Origin: Paraspadella gotoi
Taxonomy: Eukaryota > Chaetognatha
Assembly: GCA_051294375.1 (NCBI GenBank)
Contig: JBJCIZ010000744.1
Location: 362,285 to 426,284, forward strand
Length of the DNA stretch: 64,000 nucleotides
Direction of reading: 5' to 3'
Made by a program: the position numbers and the translations under genes. Positions 1-13,579 of this stretch are shown piece after piece. The notes under the pieces are model-generated. The model did no database searches. It saw only the letters and a list, made by a program, of their open reading frames with translations, and was not told the DNA's origin. Numbering within the stretch: the stretch's first letter is position 1; every line of letters starts with the position of its first letter.

Positions 1-60
1 AATATTCATAGTAACAATACTGCTTGCCTGATCTCCCTTCTTTTTCCTTCCCTCCTTCAG

Positions 61-882
61 GATCGGATTGGGAAATCCCTGCCGCGCCGGCCGGCTTCCC
101 CCGCTGCGGCTCCTGGCCGCACGACGTGAAAAATCCGCTGGAAAAGTCGACGACTCAGTATTACGAAGTGAAAGCCGTCGAAGTCACGGCGGCAACCGAG
201 TTTTGTGAGGGCAAGACTGTCGGTGAGTTCACTGGTGAAGAGACAGTGATTATTATTATGTGTTAGTGACAGAACCGTTAAATATAAGCAGTCCCTGACA
301 GTCCCTGAGAAGTCCCAGGCTTTAACACCATGTTACAGGCGGGTTAAGCGCCCCGTCCCTCTTAACTGCTAGGCGACCACCGGGATAGAACCCCGGATCT
401 TTGGGTTGGGAGGCGAATGACTTGCCTCCGGCACCAATGGCCGCTGATGAACGGTTGGTGGATTTTAGTCTACCATACTGGGTTCTTTTTGGTCTTATTT
501 TAATAATTAAATACGTTTTCTTCCTATAGTATCTCGATATCATGTCTCTTTCCCTCCCCATTTCAGGTTTTTTCCGAAATCCTCGAAATTGTACGGAATA
601 CTTTTATTGCGACGTGGATTATCGGGACCCTGAGAAGGACGCTATGCGCGGGGAAGGCCTCACTTGCGCCAGGGTTAAATTGACATTTTCTTTTTGGGGT
701 GGGGAGGAATTTTTTGCGATGAATCGTCGTTTTAACAATTTTAACTTATTTAAATGAATTGGCAGGGTTTGAAGTTCAGCATTCATCACAACAAATGTAA
801 AGAATCTTGGGAGATCGATTGCGACGGCGACGACGATAATTCGGACGAGAGATATTATTTCCGAAGATGGAAGGAACCGTGA
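61..882 (+). CDS. Chitin-binding (peritrophin-A/CBM14) protein, 3' exons
   Basis: Three exons read in frame: 61-222, 567-673 and 766-882 (stop TGA 880-882). Introns are GT-AG and of phase 1 then 0. The first exon is entered from a phase-1 intron, so the 5' end lies outside the window. The spliced product holds one complete six-cysteine chitin-binding type-2 domain. It starts at FCEG just before the first splice, continues as FFRNPRNCTEYFYC and ends CARGLKF...NKCKESWEIDC, which is the spacing and aromatic pattern of peritrophin-A domains. Such domains bind chitin in cuticle, gut lining or shell matrix, normally outside the cell. The tail after the sixth cysteine is acidic, then basic (RRWKEP). 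The first intron carries a SINE copy. Signal peptide and any further domains are not visible, so the full architecture is unknown. Confidence 0.85.
236..476 (-). mobile_element. SINE-A copy 1 (tRNA-derived)
   Basis: Full-length copy in the first intron of the chitin-binding gene. It runs from the GAAGAGACAG end to the TGGTGGACTAAAATCCACCA-like head, with the tRNA-like sense strand on minus. The middle differs from the other copies by a partial duplication of CAGTCCCTGA. Confidence 0.9.
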
Positions 883-1245
883 TCCGACTCAGTCTTAATA
901 CCTTCCTTGGACCTCTCTACTATTTTATTCTTTTTTTTATATTTTTTGTTAATCGTTTCCTTTCGGTGAAAAAAAATACAAAAAAATACAAAAAAAATTG
1001 TTTGTATTTACAGAATGGTTTTTTAAATTAAAAAAAAAATTATATTTTTTGGTTGCCATACGTTAGAGGTCAGTATTAGTCAACAAAAAAAAAAATTATT
1101 ATTATTACGCCAAAAATACTCAGCTCCGCACTAAACTTGACAGAACCAGCGTTAAATTCCAGTCGCGCGGCTTAGTTTTTTTTTCTTTCTTTTTTTCTTT
1201 CTTTGAATAACTTTATTAACCTTATCCCCTTCAACCCTTACCCAG

Positions 1246-3584
1246 ACGAACCCACCTGGGTATCGGGTCACCCTCGCCTCTACGCCGTTAAGCTCGATGA
1301 CAGCGTTCAGATGGTCTGTCCTTTGGCCGGCAACCCGCCCGTCGCCCACTGGGAGTGGTTGCTCAACGGAGAACTCTCTAGATATCACAGCACCACGAGG
1401 TTTGGTTGTGGCGATGATGGTTCGGATGGCTCTCTTTTCCGAGAGTGCCCCTTTTTTGTTCTTTTTTCCCAAAATTTAATCTTAACCTTATTATATAACC
1501 TAAATATATTTTTAAACTTATAAACCAATCCTTAACGTTAATTCTTAACCCTAAACCTTAATTTTTAACCCTAACCTCTAACACTAAATGTTAATCCTTA
1601 ACCAAAATCCCTAACCCTTTTTACAAACCGAGACCTAAACCAGAACCACTGACCTAATCCCCAACCCAAACCTTTAACCCAATCTTTAATTTAAAAAAAT
1701 CAATTAATTAATTTAAGATAAAATGGGGCGTTGAGGGAAAATAAGGCCTACCCGGGGCAATCTCGACCACTCATCTTCTAACTCTCCCCCCCCCCACTCC
1801 CCCTTCAACAGTCGCAACGACTCTTTTCACTTCGCTTCCACTCTGATCATCCCTTCTGTGACCATGGAGGAGTTGGGTCAGTACACTTGCAGAGCCGCGT
1901 CGGACTCCTTACCCAAACAGTTTTACAATTTCACCATTGATCTCATCATGGCCAGTGAGTAAAATAGCCAAGTGTGGGTTGGATCGATTGGAGTTTTAAA
2001 ATGTGGTTTCTTTGTGGTTCGATTTAATTCATTGGAAGAACTGGTATTTCAAAAAGCGAAGCTCAAAAACTAATTCTTTTCATTAATAATAATTTTATAG
2101 GCAAAAAGATATTAGTTTTTCGCTTGAATATTTGATAAATGTTTTTCAAATGTAATTAAGATACAGAAGTTCACCGTTTTATTCAAAAAGTGAATTTTCA
2201 TGGTTAACTAATAGATATTAAATAATTCAATAATAATAACAACAATAAAATTAAAATGTATTTCTTTTTTCCGACTAAGCTATTTTTTTCGATCGTTATT
2301 TTTGAACTGACCCTCCGAAACACAGATGTGCCGGACTTACCCAACAACTGCTTCCACAACATCACCGACCCAAAGCGGCTGCGCATCAGCTGCTTTCCCG
2401 GTTTCGACGGCGGCGCCAAACAGGACTTTAAGATTAACGTGCACGACGTGTACAGCAACCACAAGATGGTTAAAGGTAAGTAAACGGCAACCACAGATTT
2501 GAGCAACCACAAGATGGTAAAAAGTGAGAGGAGAGCAACCACATGATTGTTATAAAGGAGGGTAAAGCGACCGCCAGATGGTCATTGGTCTTTGGCTTTG
2601 GCGACAAATATAAATGAATGATACACATATGTCTATCAAAAATACTACCTTTTTTCCCCGTCCCAATCTCCCTTATATTTTATGATCCATCTATTATCTT
2701 GACCACTAAAACCACCGCCATTACTTCTCACCATCTACCTCGACCCCAACTCACCACCAACCACCCACAAACCCCCAACCACAACCGCCCCCACAAAAAC
2801 TCACAAGACGGACGAGTGTCTCGCGCCAAGAATTGGATCGACTACGAAATCTCCGAACTTTCCGCTGGCGCCCTCTATTCCTTCTGCGCCTTCTCGTGCA
2901 ACAAATTCGGCTGCAACGAGTGCGAACCTACCCAGTGGCTCAGCGTCGAGATGCCGGGTAGGGCCAGGGAAGGAGGGTGAGGCGCAGGGGCGTATAGAGG
3001 GGGGGACAGCTTCCTCAAAGCCGAGGAGCTCAGGAAAAGTTTATAAACCGGAAAATATGTATTTTAAAAAAAATTATTTTCTGCAAGACACGTTTGTTAA
3101 ATGTTTGTGTTAATTTCGTATGATTTTTAAATAGTAAACAGTACAATAAGGACTATCCTAAGTTTAGGCACTGATTGTCATTAGTTTAGCAATCATTTAA
3201 CAATCCGTTAAGATTTGTTTGAATTTCTTTGACAGCCGATCCGAACGCTTCCACGATGTCCAACACGGCCGTCGGCTTTTTGGTCTGCGGACTCTTGATG
3301 CTGGCCTTGGGTGAGCAAAATCCTTTTTTTCTTTTATTTTTTGTAAGAATATTATTTCAGCTTTTTATAAACCGGTTTTGAATGGTAACTTTTGAAAATT
3401 TAAACGTACTTTTGAACTTAACAAAGCCCCCTTTTTTTAAAAAAGAGTTTCCTTCTTTTAATTTTATTCCTTCTAGACTTTTGTTTTTTCCCGGAAAGGC
3501 TCATTCTCTGTCACGTTTACAGGAGTCGTCGTCGGAGGTCTCTACATGCGGAGGAAAACAGCGACGCCGATACCAAAATCCTGA
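1246..3584 (+). CDS. Single-pass Ig/FN3 membrane protein, 5' end not seen
   Basis: Six exons join in one frame: 1246-1399, 1812-1954, 2326-2475, 2808-2957, 3236-3310 and 3523-3584 (stop TGA 3582-3584). All introns are GT-AG. Exons 1-2 make an Ig domain: Cys in MVCPLAG, Trp in HWEWLL, and EELGQYTC as the D/E-x-G-x-Y-x-C motif. Exons 3-4 look like a fibronectin-III-type module with extra cysteines (CNKFGCNEC). Exons 5-6 give a transmembrane helix (VGFLVCGLLMLALGVVVGGL) followed by MRRK and a tail of about ten residues. The protein is therefore a type I cell-surface receptor or adhesion molecule with almost no cytoplasmic domain. Exon 1 is entered in phase 1; I found no signal-peptide exon between 883 and 1245, so the start is missing or in an unseen exon. 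The subfamily is not recognised. Confidence 0.82.
1470..1740. repeat. Degenerate CCTAA (telomere-like) tract, copy 1
   Basis: Intron sequence with many variants of CCTAA/CTTAACC (CCCTAAACC, ACCCTAACC). Its flanks (AATATATTTTTAAA on the left, TTAATTTAAGATAAAATG on the right) recur around the similar tract near 59.8-60.0 kb, so it is part of a dispersed repeat and not a chromosome end. Confidence 0.7.
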
Positions 3585-3861
3585 AAAAAACAAAGGACAA
3601 AAGCGAATACGAATTAAAAAATGCGGTTTTTTTGTTGTTTTTTTTTATGACGACAGGAACAAAGGAAACAAAACAGCGGCAAAAAAAACCCCATCCCATC
3701 CAACGACTACCGATCTGAACTCTCTCTACCTCCCCCCTATTCTTCTTCCCCCTATTCTTCTTCCCCCTAGATCCTTCTTCCTCTAACCCCCAATTTTCGA
3801 ATTAAGAGAAGATCTCAGATTTTATGGTTAGAGTAAAGTTCAATGTTTCGAAGCTTATATT

Positions 3862-4620
3862 CAGGGGTGGGACCATATATCGAGACAAAACCTAAGGTCC
3901 AGGGCGTTGTGGATGTTTTCAAATCATTTAGTCATTTTTATACGCGCACCTTACATTGCATAGTATAAAAGCTATACATGTTAATATTTTTCAGTGGTCG
4001 TTTCTGAATATTATAGTGGTATGTCTTCTCTTTAATTTCTTCTAATTTCATATTTTCATAACCATCCAAAATTAAATTATTTTAAACTTCTATAAGGTAA
4101 GTAAAACAAATTTTAAAAATATTTTAAGGAATAAGCTTAAATCGTCAAATACTTGATGTATTTTTTGCTGACTTGACTCTTTTATCATGCATTCTGAAAT
4201 CTGACATGATTAATTTACATATCTGTCAATATCTTAATTAAATGTTTAAATAAAGGTCAGTTTTAATAAAAATTAGATTTTAATAGTAACTTACCCGAAC
4301 CTTACTTACTTACCTCAACATTTTTTTGACAAAAATGTAATGTATACCATGCTAAAAGTGTTCTTATACTATAAATACGCATTTTCTTTAATAATTTTAT
4401 CTGGCATGTTTTTAGAATGGGATTAAACAATAAATAGTCAAACATTTTTCTTCCAAACCGCGCGGAGAAAACAAAGCAGTTGCCTTTGCTTCATCAAAAT
4501 AAGCATTATAAAAGCTAAGAAAGAGCATAATTTGAATCTTTATTTAGATTTCGAAAATCTTTAACAGTTTTAGCGTGATGATTTTTTTAAATTTTGTCTC
4601 GATCTATGGTCCCACCCCTG
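3862..4620. mobile_element. MITE with 29-bp terminal inverted repeats
   Basis: The left end CAGGGGTGGGACCATATATC (3862 onward) is repeated inverted at 4592-4620 with one mismatch over 29 bp. The 759-bp interior is AT-rich and has no open frame, so it is a non-autonomous DNA transposon. The CAGGGGTG start resembles hAT ends, but I see no clear 8-bp target-site duplication (CTTATATT against TACATATA). Confidence 0.8.
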
Positions 4621-6800
<2,180 letters not shown>

Positions 6801-6819
6801 AAAATGAAAAAAAAATTTC

Positions 6820-7020
6820 TCGCGTCGCGCGGGGGGCGAGACGGTCGCGAGACGGTCGCGACGGCCGCAGCCTCGGCGCGTGCCGTCTCCCCGAGGCCGC
6901 GCCTACCACGACCGCGCCGAACGCAGCCTCGCCGGTCCCTGCCGCGCCGGACGCAGCCTCGCCAGCCTCCTGCCGCGCCGGACGCAGACTCGCCAGCCTC
7001 CTGCCGCGCCGGCACCTCCC
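6820..7020. repeat. GC-rich minisatellite
   Basis: Island of high GC in AT-rich DNA with repeats of a GCCGCGCCGGACGCAGCCTC-type unit, plus GAGACGGTCGC duplicated at its left. It lies 140-330 bp upstream of the secreted-protein start and could be part of a promoter or simply a repeat. Confidence 0.7.
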
Positions 7021-7155
7021 TATGGTCTTCCACCCTTTTCTAGTTCCGCTCGCTTTTTAAATCTGTTCCGCTGTTGATGAGAAAACAAAAGCAAATAAAT
7101 TAAACAAAAGTCAAAATATCGAATTATTTTTATTTTCGCTTCCTTCACTCTCACC

Positions 7156-7516
7156 ATGAAACTTTCATGGGCGTCGATCGTTTTATTACTTTTGGTCGCG
7201 CGGACCAAAACGGCGACCACACCGTTTCCGGGTAAGTCCGAAGGATTGAAAAGATAAGGTTTATTGAGTTTTCGTTATTTTTCGGAAAAAAATATGCGGA
7301 GAACCTATGGCTTTGGCTTTTACGGAATATCTCTCTCTCTCTCTCTCTCCCCCAACAAAAATGTCTGCTTAAATTGTGATTTAGAAATAGCCCATGCCTA
7401 TTGTCCACTAGAAGATTAGAATTGTTCAGTTGCTTAGTAGTATTTATGAAAACTCTAGAAATCGGTTAATATTTAAAAATAATAAGATAAGGTATAAAGC
7501 TCGCACTTTCGTTTTT

Positions 7517-7576
<60 letters not shown>

Positions 7577-8340
7577 ATCGAGCCAGACGGCGAAGCCCGT
7601 CCTGGCTCTATAATAATTCAGAATTTCTTCTTCGTGGTCGTCATAGTCATGCTTTTTTATTATATAAAAACTACTACTGTTTATATAGTTTGGCTGGGCT
7701 TACAGTAAGTTAAGTTAAGTTGTATACTTTTTTCAACTTGTATACTTTTTTCAACTTGCATGCTTTTTTTAACTTTCATACTTTTTTCAACTTGCATAAT
7801 TTTTTCAACTTGCATATTTTTTTCAACTTGCATAATTTTTTCAACTTGCATAATTTTTTCAACTTGCATATTTTTTTTAACTTGCATAATTTTTTTAATT
7901 TGCATAATTTTTTCAACTAGCATAATTTTTTCAACTTGCATAATTTTTTCAACATGCAGAATTTTTTCAACTTTCAACTATCTAGTAATCAAGTTTTATT
8001 AGTGAAGCAGTGAGGAAGTTGAAATGTATGTCCATTTTTTTTGGTTTATATCAATTCAAATATTTTTTGTTTGAATTTAATTATGACTTACTGCAATATG
8101 CAAATTAGATTATAGTACTTTTTCATTAATTTTTTTTATAGTAAGGTCTGGCGAGATTATTATACTTTTAAGATTTTTTTTTGAAGTAATCCTTTCTTTT
8201 TCGTTGTTACTATTAATTAGAGAATTGACAAAGTTTTTGTTTGCAACAAATTTTATTTATAGTTGAACAAACATGTTTCGACTTGTTTTACAAGTCTTCA
8301 TCAGCGTTTTGACAGAATGGTTTAAAATTTGTGCATAAGA

Positions 8341-8389
<49 letters not shown>

Positions 8390-11313
8390 AGGGATAAATA
8401 AATAATAAATAATACATTGTGCAATGTACAACAAAGATAAATGCTTTGAAACTAAAATTAGTAAAATTTAACAATTGTATAGTGGATAAATAGTTAAGGG
8501 ATAGAAAGTGAAAAATGAAATGAAATTTGTGAAAAATGAAATATGAGAATTTTAAGTGTTAAGTAAATGATTAAAATAAAATTTAAGGAGTAAGAAAGAG
8601 CTCAAAATGAGCTGGCCCCCCTTGGTTTTTTTTTATATTGCTTCAATTCTCTTGTGTCTCTCTTGCATATATGTTGTCATTAAAACATTTAAAAAAATAT
8701 TTTTATATTTTATTTTATATTTTGTAAAAATAAAAAAAAATATTTAAAAAAATATTTACGATAAAAATTTTTTAAAAAAACGCTTGCTATTTTGTTGAAG
8801 AGCAGGTGCAAGTGAAGATCTAGTGGGTGCAGTTAAAATTGATTGAATGTTCCTTTGTCTTACAAAAGGCTTCCTGTTTTGTAAAGCCCTCTAGTAGAAT
8901 AGGGTGAAAATATAAAAAAGGACTGTTCTTTTGTTTCAGAAAATATATACTAAAACTAAATTTTATTGCTATTTTATTTTAAAAACACTCTTTTGTTTGT
9001 GGAGCCATTTGGCAGGCAAAAATTTACTATTTTGTGTAAAGCGATGCAAGTGAAGATCTAGTGGGTACAGACAGAAGAGCAAATTTCTTTAGAAAGTAAA
9101 GAGACAAATCCTCGTAGTAGGTAGCAAAAGTTACAAAGACGAAAAAAAAAATTGAAAAAAAAAATTAGAGCTATTGAAAAAAAAAATTTTAGGGGGTAAA
9201 GCGATTTACAATTACTATTACATCAATAATTCGTTATCCCGGATTTTCCCCGGATTTTTCATTAATTTTCTCTGATAGCTGGCTGGCTCGATCCATATAC
9301 TTTTAAGATTTTTAAATATGGTTTAAAATTAAATCGATTACTTTAAAACCAAATGACAAAAAATTATTATTAAATAAATCAATATGAAAAGGAAATCTCA
9401 GAAAATCTTTACAAATTATATAAATCAATCATTATGAAAACCAAATGCTCGTCAATATTTTCAAATTAAACTCAATCCATATGAAAACGCAATCTTTGTC
9501 AATATTTTCAATTGAAATCAATGAAAATGAAAACGTAAATAGTATAAAATTTAATCAATCAATATTTCTTATCATCAAATCCTTTCAGATTTAGACGCGG
9601 ACCCAGAGGCCGACATGGACAACGTATCAGCTTTGATTCTCGGCGACATACCGAAGGAAGCCATGCCGTACCTAAAGGGAAAGCTCGTTCGTATCTCGGT
9701 ATGCAATGTCAACGTTATTTCAAAAAACAAATGACTAACAATAAATAAATAATAAGCCAAGCCATAATGAGCCAATGGTATTGGCTGAACGATGGTGGAC
9801 GTGGGGCGATGTGAATTTACCGCCACAACACAAAAATTAAGTTAAAATCAGGATTCGCGGCGAAAATGAAAAAAAAAAACAAAAAAAACAAAACAAAAAC
9901 AAAAAGATGGATCTAAGTAACCGTTTTCTCATTACAGGAGAAACAGAAACTCAAAAGGTGGAATCGAATAGAACCGGATCAAAGACTCGGGGAAAAATCA
10001 CCAAAAATGGAATCAAGCTCTCTGATTGGTCGAGAGCCAAATGGAACCGGCCAATAGGCGGATGGGCTTCCATCCGCCTGTAAATTTTACCCACGTCTCT
10101 GATCCACTTGTACTGTGTATAAATAGCTGTAGATTTTGTATCAGAGTACTCTGTCCAAAATTGACACAGTCTTCTTGTTCGTTTTCTCCAAATAAATTCC
10201 ACCTTGGTTTCATATCGAAATCCCTGTCTACTTACTTAAATGTTCTAATCATTTCTTTTAATAATTTTTTTTTATCAATAATCATATTTAGAATCGCGGA
10301 CAAACGGAGAGAAAGAGATGGATTCGCTCGGAAAGATTGAAACGAAATCCGCCGCCCGAAGCAACGACGGAACCAGTCACTTGCACTTTCACCGTTTGTC
10401 AGGTCAGGTGTCAGAATGCGGGACCCGGGTGGCGCCATTTATTGACTGATGAGTGAATTTGATCGAGTGATGATTCATGGTAAATGAATGAAGGTCAAAA
10501 AAGAAATGACTGACTGAAAATATTGTGAGACGGTTGATAAAACAACTCTGTACAGTTAAATTATTTTTTATCTTATGTTGATGAACTTGATTTAATTCAA
10601 TTTAACACAAATATCTTGATTATCTTGTTAACCGTCAGGTACAAGTCTATGTAATTGGATGAACTTGAAGAGACAGTAATTATTGTAATGTGTTAGTGAT
10701 AGAACAGTTCAATATAGGCAGTCCCTGAGCTTCGGATCAGGATGCAACACCACGATACAGGCGGGTTAAGCGCCCCGTCCCTCTAAACTGCGAGGCGGCC
10801 ACCGGGCTAGAACCCCGGAACTTTGGGTTGGGAGGCGAATGACTTGCCTCCGGCACCAATGGCCGCTGATGAACGGTTGGTGGAATTTAGTCCACCATAA
10901 ACTTTTATTAAAATAATCAATTCATTCGATAAACGAGTTCTCTGTTCTTCTGACTCTGGAGTCTGGACGGGCTCTGGTGGTTTAAGGCCTGCCTCCTTCT
11001 CATAGAATATCAACTTAGTAGGATCCTGACAGCTTTTAATCAAGACTTAAGTATTTAATTGAAGAATAATATCACTACTATCAATCCGTTTCCTGGAATG
11101 CTATTGTAATTATTGTAAATTATTGCCTCTCACGAACTCTTCTCAAGATTGATTTTGAATGAATAATTGTTTTGCATCTAACAGAACATCGAATACGTAG
11201 GAAAGTGCATCACTCTTTTCGGTGGAATGGTCGCTTGCAGGGAAGGCGAGTTCATCTCTTTCGAGAGCAAGGAATGCTCAAAGCTGGTGAATAGTCTGGT
11301 GAATGTTCTCTGA
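7156..11313 (+). CDS. Small secreted three-cysteine protein, three exons
   Basis: Exons 7156-7231, 9589-9698 and 11185-11313 join exactly in frame (315 nt, 104 residues plus TGA) through strong GTAAGT and GTATGC donors and CTTTCAG and TAACAG acceptors. The start ATG follows TCTCACC. Residues 1-20 are a clear signal peptide (MKLSWASIVLLLLVARTKTA). The mature part is acidic at first (DLDADPEADMDN), then has an amphipathic stretch (SALILGDIPKEAMPYL), then a C-terminal segment with three cysteines (GKCITLF, VACREG, KECSKL). The protein should be exported; the odd cysteine count allows one internal disulfide plus dimerisation. I recognise no family. Both introns are full of repeats, including a SINE, a repeat-C fragment and a hammerhead-like core. 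The exact phase match of all three exons is the main evidence that it is real. Confidence 0.75.
7329..7572. repeat. Two (CT)n microsatellites
   Basis: Pure CT runs at 7329-7349 and 7520-7572, both in the first intron of the secreted-protein gene. Confidence 0.95.
7715..7985. repeat. 18-bp minisatellite
   Basis: Tandem array of TTTTTTCAACTTGCATAA with point changes, about fourteen copies, inside an intron. Read backwards it encodes MQVEKI repeats, which is an artefact of the 18-bp period. Confidence 0.93.
8230..8320 (-). ncRNA. Hammerhead-ribozyme-like element, copy 1
   Basis: On the minus strand CTGATGA (8298-8304) is followed by a 7-bp hairpin, GACTTGT/ACAAGTC with an AAA loop (8280-8296), then GAAA (8276-8279) and ACATGTTTGTT, which can form a 3-bp stem III. 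This is the order of a type I hammerhead core. In animals such cores occur in Penelope-like elements and small retrozyme-like repeats. Stem I is weak by eye, so self-cleavage is uncertain. A related sequence lies at 48.6 kb. Confidence 0.6.
8341..8388. repeat. (GA)n microsatellite
   Basis: GA dinucleotide run directly beside the hammerhead-like element. Confidence 0.95.
9766..9832 (+). repeat. Repeat C fragment
   Basis: Matches the right end of the full copy at 16.85-17.10 kb (GAGCCAATGG...TTGGCTGAA...GACGTGAGGCGGTGTGAAT with changes). It lies in the second intron of the secreted-protein gene. Confidence 0.65.
10667..10898 (-). mobile_element. SINE-A copy 2
   Basis: Full-length copy in the second intron of the secreted-protein gene. 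It abuts a diverged SINE-B copy. Confidence 0.9.
10903..11047 (-). mobile_element. SINE-B copy, diverged
   Basis: Shares TGGTTTAAGGCCT, AATCAATTCATT and the GCTTTTAATCAAGACT segment with the other SINE-B copies, but with many changes. It is an older copy. Confidence 0.6.
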
Positions 11314-12475
11314 ATGTAGTGTGAATGTGCTCTGAATGTAGTTTGAATGCGATCCGAATGAATAATTATTTGTCAGATCAACGATAATAAAAATTTTGTT
11401 CTTGCACGAGCACAGAATCCATTAATCATAAAACTTTTCACTCATTTTTTAAAAAATATTTTTATAAATGTTTTTATAAAGCTGATAAACTTTTGTTTCA
11501 CACTTCGTTTTGCTATCAGTGAGAAACAACTTTGAGTGAGTTTGGAGCATAAATTGCATGCGTCTAATTCAAACTATTTTTTTTTTCAATAAGGTTTTTT
11601 TCCTATCAAAATATATCTTGCTTAACTGTTTTTTTTCTCGATAACATGAGTGTAGAAATACAGAACATATCTTTTTTTTTAAAAATCGCTTTCGTGGTCT
11701 TTGCGCTTCGCGGCTTCATCGTGGCAAAATTTACAATGTGAATAATTAACATACTTTAGTCCGCCACGCGCTCGAAGCATTTTTTTTTCGCGACAATTCT
11801 TTATTCTAAAAAAAGATAACAATTTTGAAATATTTTTTTTTCTCAGAACGCCGAAGCGGAGGCAAGGAGAAACGCAGCTAATTCGTCATGATTTTATCTC
11901 AAGATAAGAATAATTTTCTGTCTCGTTTTGTGGAAGAAACGAAAAAAATACGAGTTTTAAAAAAAAGTAAATTGTAAATTTTATAGTTTGAAGGAAAAAA
12001 TTGACTCGTTTTTTTGATGCCATTTCGTGTACGACGCAATCGTATACAGAAAACGGGGTAATAATATCTGAACGTTTATTTAAATCCAATGTTCCTAAGG
12101 TTACGTCTTCTTTAACACATATATATATAAAATGTAAAAATAAACTCAATCAGTAATTACTTTTCAAATAATAAAATACGGAATAAAAATAAAAATGTTT
12201 CATTTTTCATTGTTTAATGTTTAACGAGACAGTAGCACGAGCGGAGTTTCTCTTGTCAATCTACAAAATTTAAACCTTTATTTTTAACACCATTTTTGAA
12301 TGGTCGGACCGAGCCCGCGCCTGAGTTATCGATTTAATACGGTGCTATGTATCTATCTATCTATCTATCTTTATATCTATTCTATCCCAATCGTGCGTCT
12401 CTCGTTCGAACCACGCCCCTAGCCCTTTACAAAGCCTGACGGAGTTTATGAAAAACGTGCCAATAGTTTGGGACC
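11314..12475. other. Intergenic, no gene seen
   Basis: AT-rich sequence after the secreted-protein stop. A short GAATGT...TCTGAATGTAGT duplication follows the stop codon (11300-11350), and a CTAT microsatellite lies at 12350-12370. No coding exon is apparent. Confidence 0.6.
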
Positions 12476-12476
12476 A

Positions 12477-13004
12477 ACTCCGGAGATAATATAAAATTTC
12501 GACTAAATATTTAAGCAATCATTTTCCAAAATGATTTACATTAAATGTTACTCGTCTTTTTTTGCAATATAAATTTTTTTTTGAAATCTTAAAATTTTTT
12601 GATAGATTAATAAAAAGTTAAACAAGAAATATAATTACAGCTTTTAAGTGAAAATTTTCTAAGTGAAAATATAAATTAATTGATAAAATCATTGAAAGAT
12701 GATGATGATAACAATTTTTTATGTTTTTTTTATTTTTGACACACTTATCATAAAAATATTTAAAAAGAATTATACTTTGTGCAGACAACTTGTTATGAGC
12801 TATCTGAATCTGGTCTTAAAATTAAAAAATTCTAAAAAAATTTGTGGCTTTTCCTATCAATAAATAAATATTAAAAAATTAATTATTTGGATCCATATAA
12901 GAAATTTTTTGTTCATTAAAAATATAAATTAAAATGTATAAATTTTCGTTTCAGCATGTACTCATTCTTAATTTTTGACTCACCCCATTGTGTGGGGCTA
13001 CCCC
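12477..13004 (-). repeat. AT-rich dispersed repeat D, copy 1
   Basis: Inverted relative to 38.73-39.36 kb. Both copies share the CTCCGGAGATAATATAAAAT end, the GATGATGATGATAAC-like core, AGCTATCTGAATCTGG, and the GGGGTAGCCCCACNNNNTGG end. It is non-coding, about 0.5-0.6 kb. Confidence 0.75.
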
Positions 13005-13144
13005 ACTGAGAAAGCTTGTATAGAGAGACCTCCAGATTAATCTCCCGCTCTTCTCCCCCACCCACCAATCGCCTACACTGAGAAAGCTTGTATAGAGAGA
13101 CCTCCAGGTTAATCTCCCGCTCTTCTCCCCCACCCACCAATCGC
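13004..13144. repeat. Tandem dimer of a ~71-bp unit
   Basis: Two adjacent copies of CTGAGAAAGCTTGTATAGAG...CCACCCACCAATCGC. A third single copy lies at 40.70-40.77 kb. It abuts repeat D in the same way that a related end does near 38.74 kb. Confidence 0.8.
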
Positions 13145-13579
13145 AAAAAGGCATAAGAATTATAAAACCAGATGAAGGTTTTCGGAAAGAGTGATAAAAC
13201 AGCTTCAAGATCTCATATTACAAATTAGAATATGTACATTTAGTAAGGAACTGCATCAGTTTAAATAAAGCATGTTTTTATCTAAAAGGCGTCAAAGATA
13301 GGTAGACCGTAGAAAAAGATAGGTTTGGATTGGAAGGTTGTTTTTCTCGGTATAAGCGCTTCAGATCGCTTACTATTGAACCCTTCTTTTAAAATTAGAT
13401 TACCAGCTACTGGGACAGGATATTTTCTTGGAGGCATGTGGCACCGTGTACCCCTACTACAAGTCTACAACTGAGGGTCTTAAGCTTGTAAAAGCCCTTA
13501 AGTGATATGCCTATTGCCTAAAACCAAAAACATACGAAAAACAAGTTTAATAATTACAATATTTAAACATATCCTACGA

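Noticed and set aside
883-1245. Joining the chitin-binding exons to the Ig gene
   Set aside because: The chitin-binding frame ends in TGA at 880-882, and the only phase-compatible donor would cut off the sixth cysteine.
7681-8002. Peptides with MQVEKI or FFNLHN repeats
   Set aside because: 18-bp minisatellite, open in several frames on both strands.
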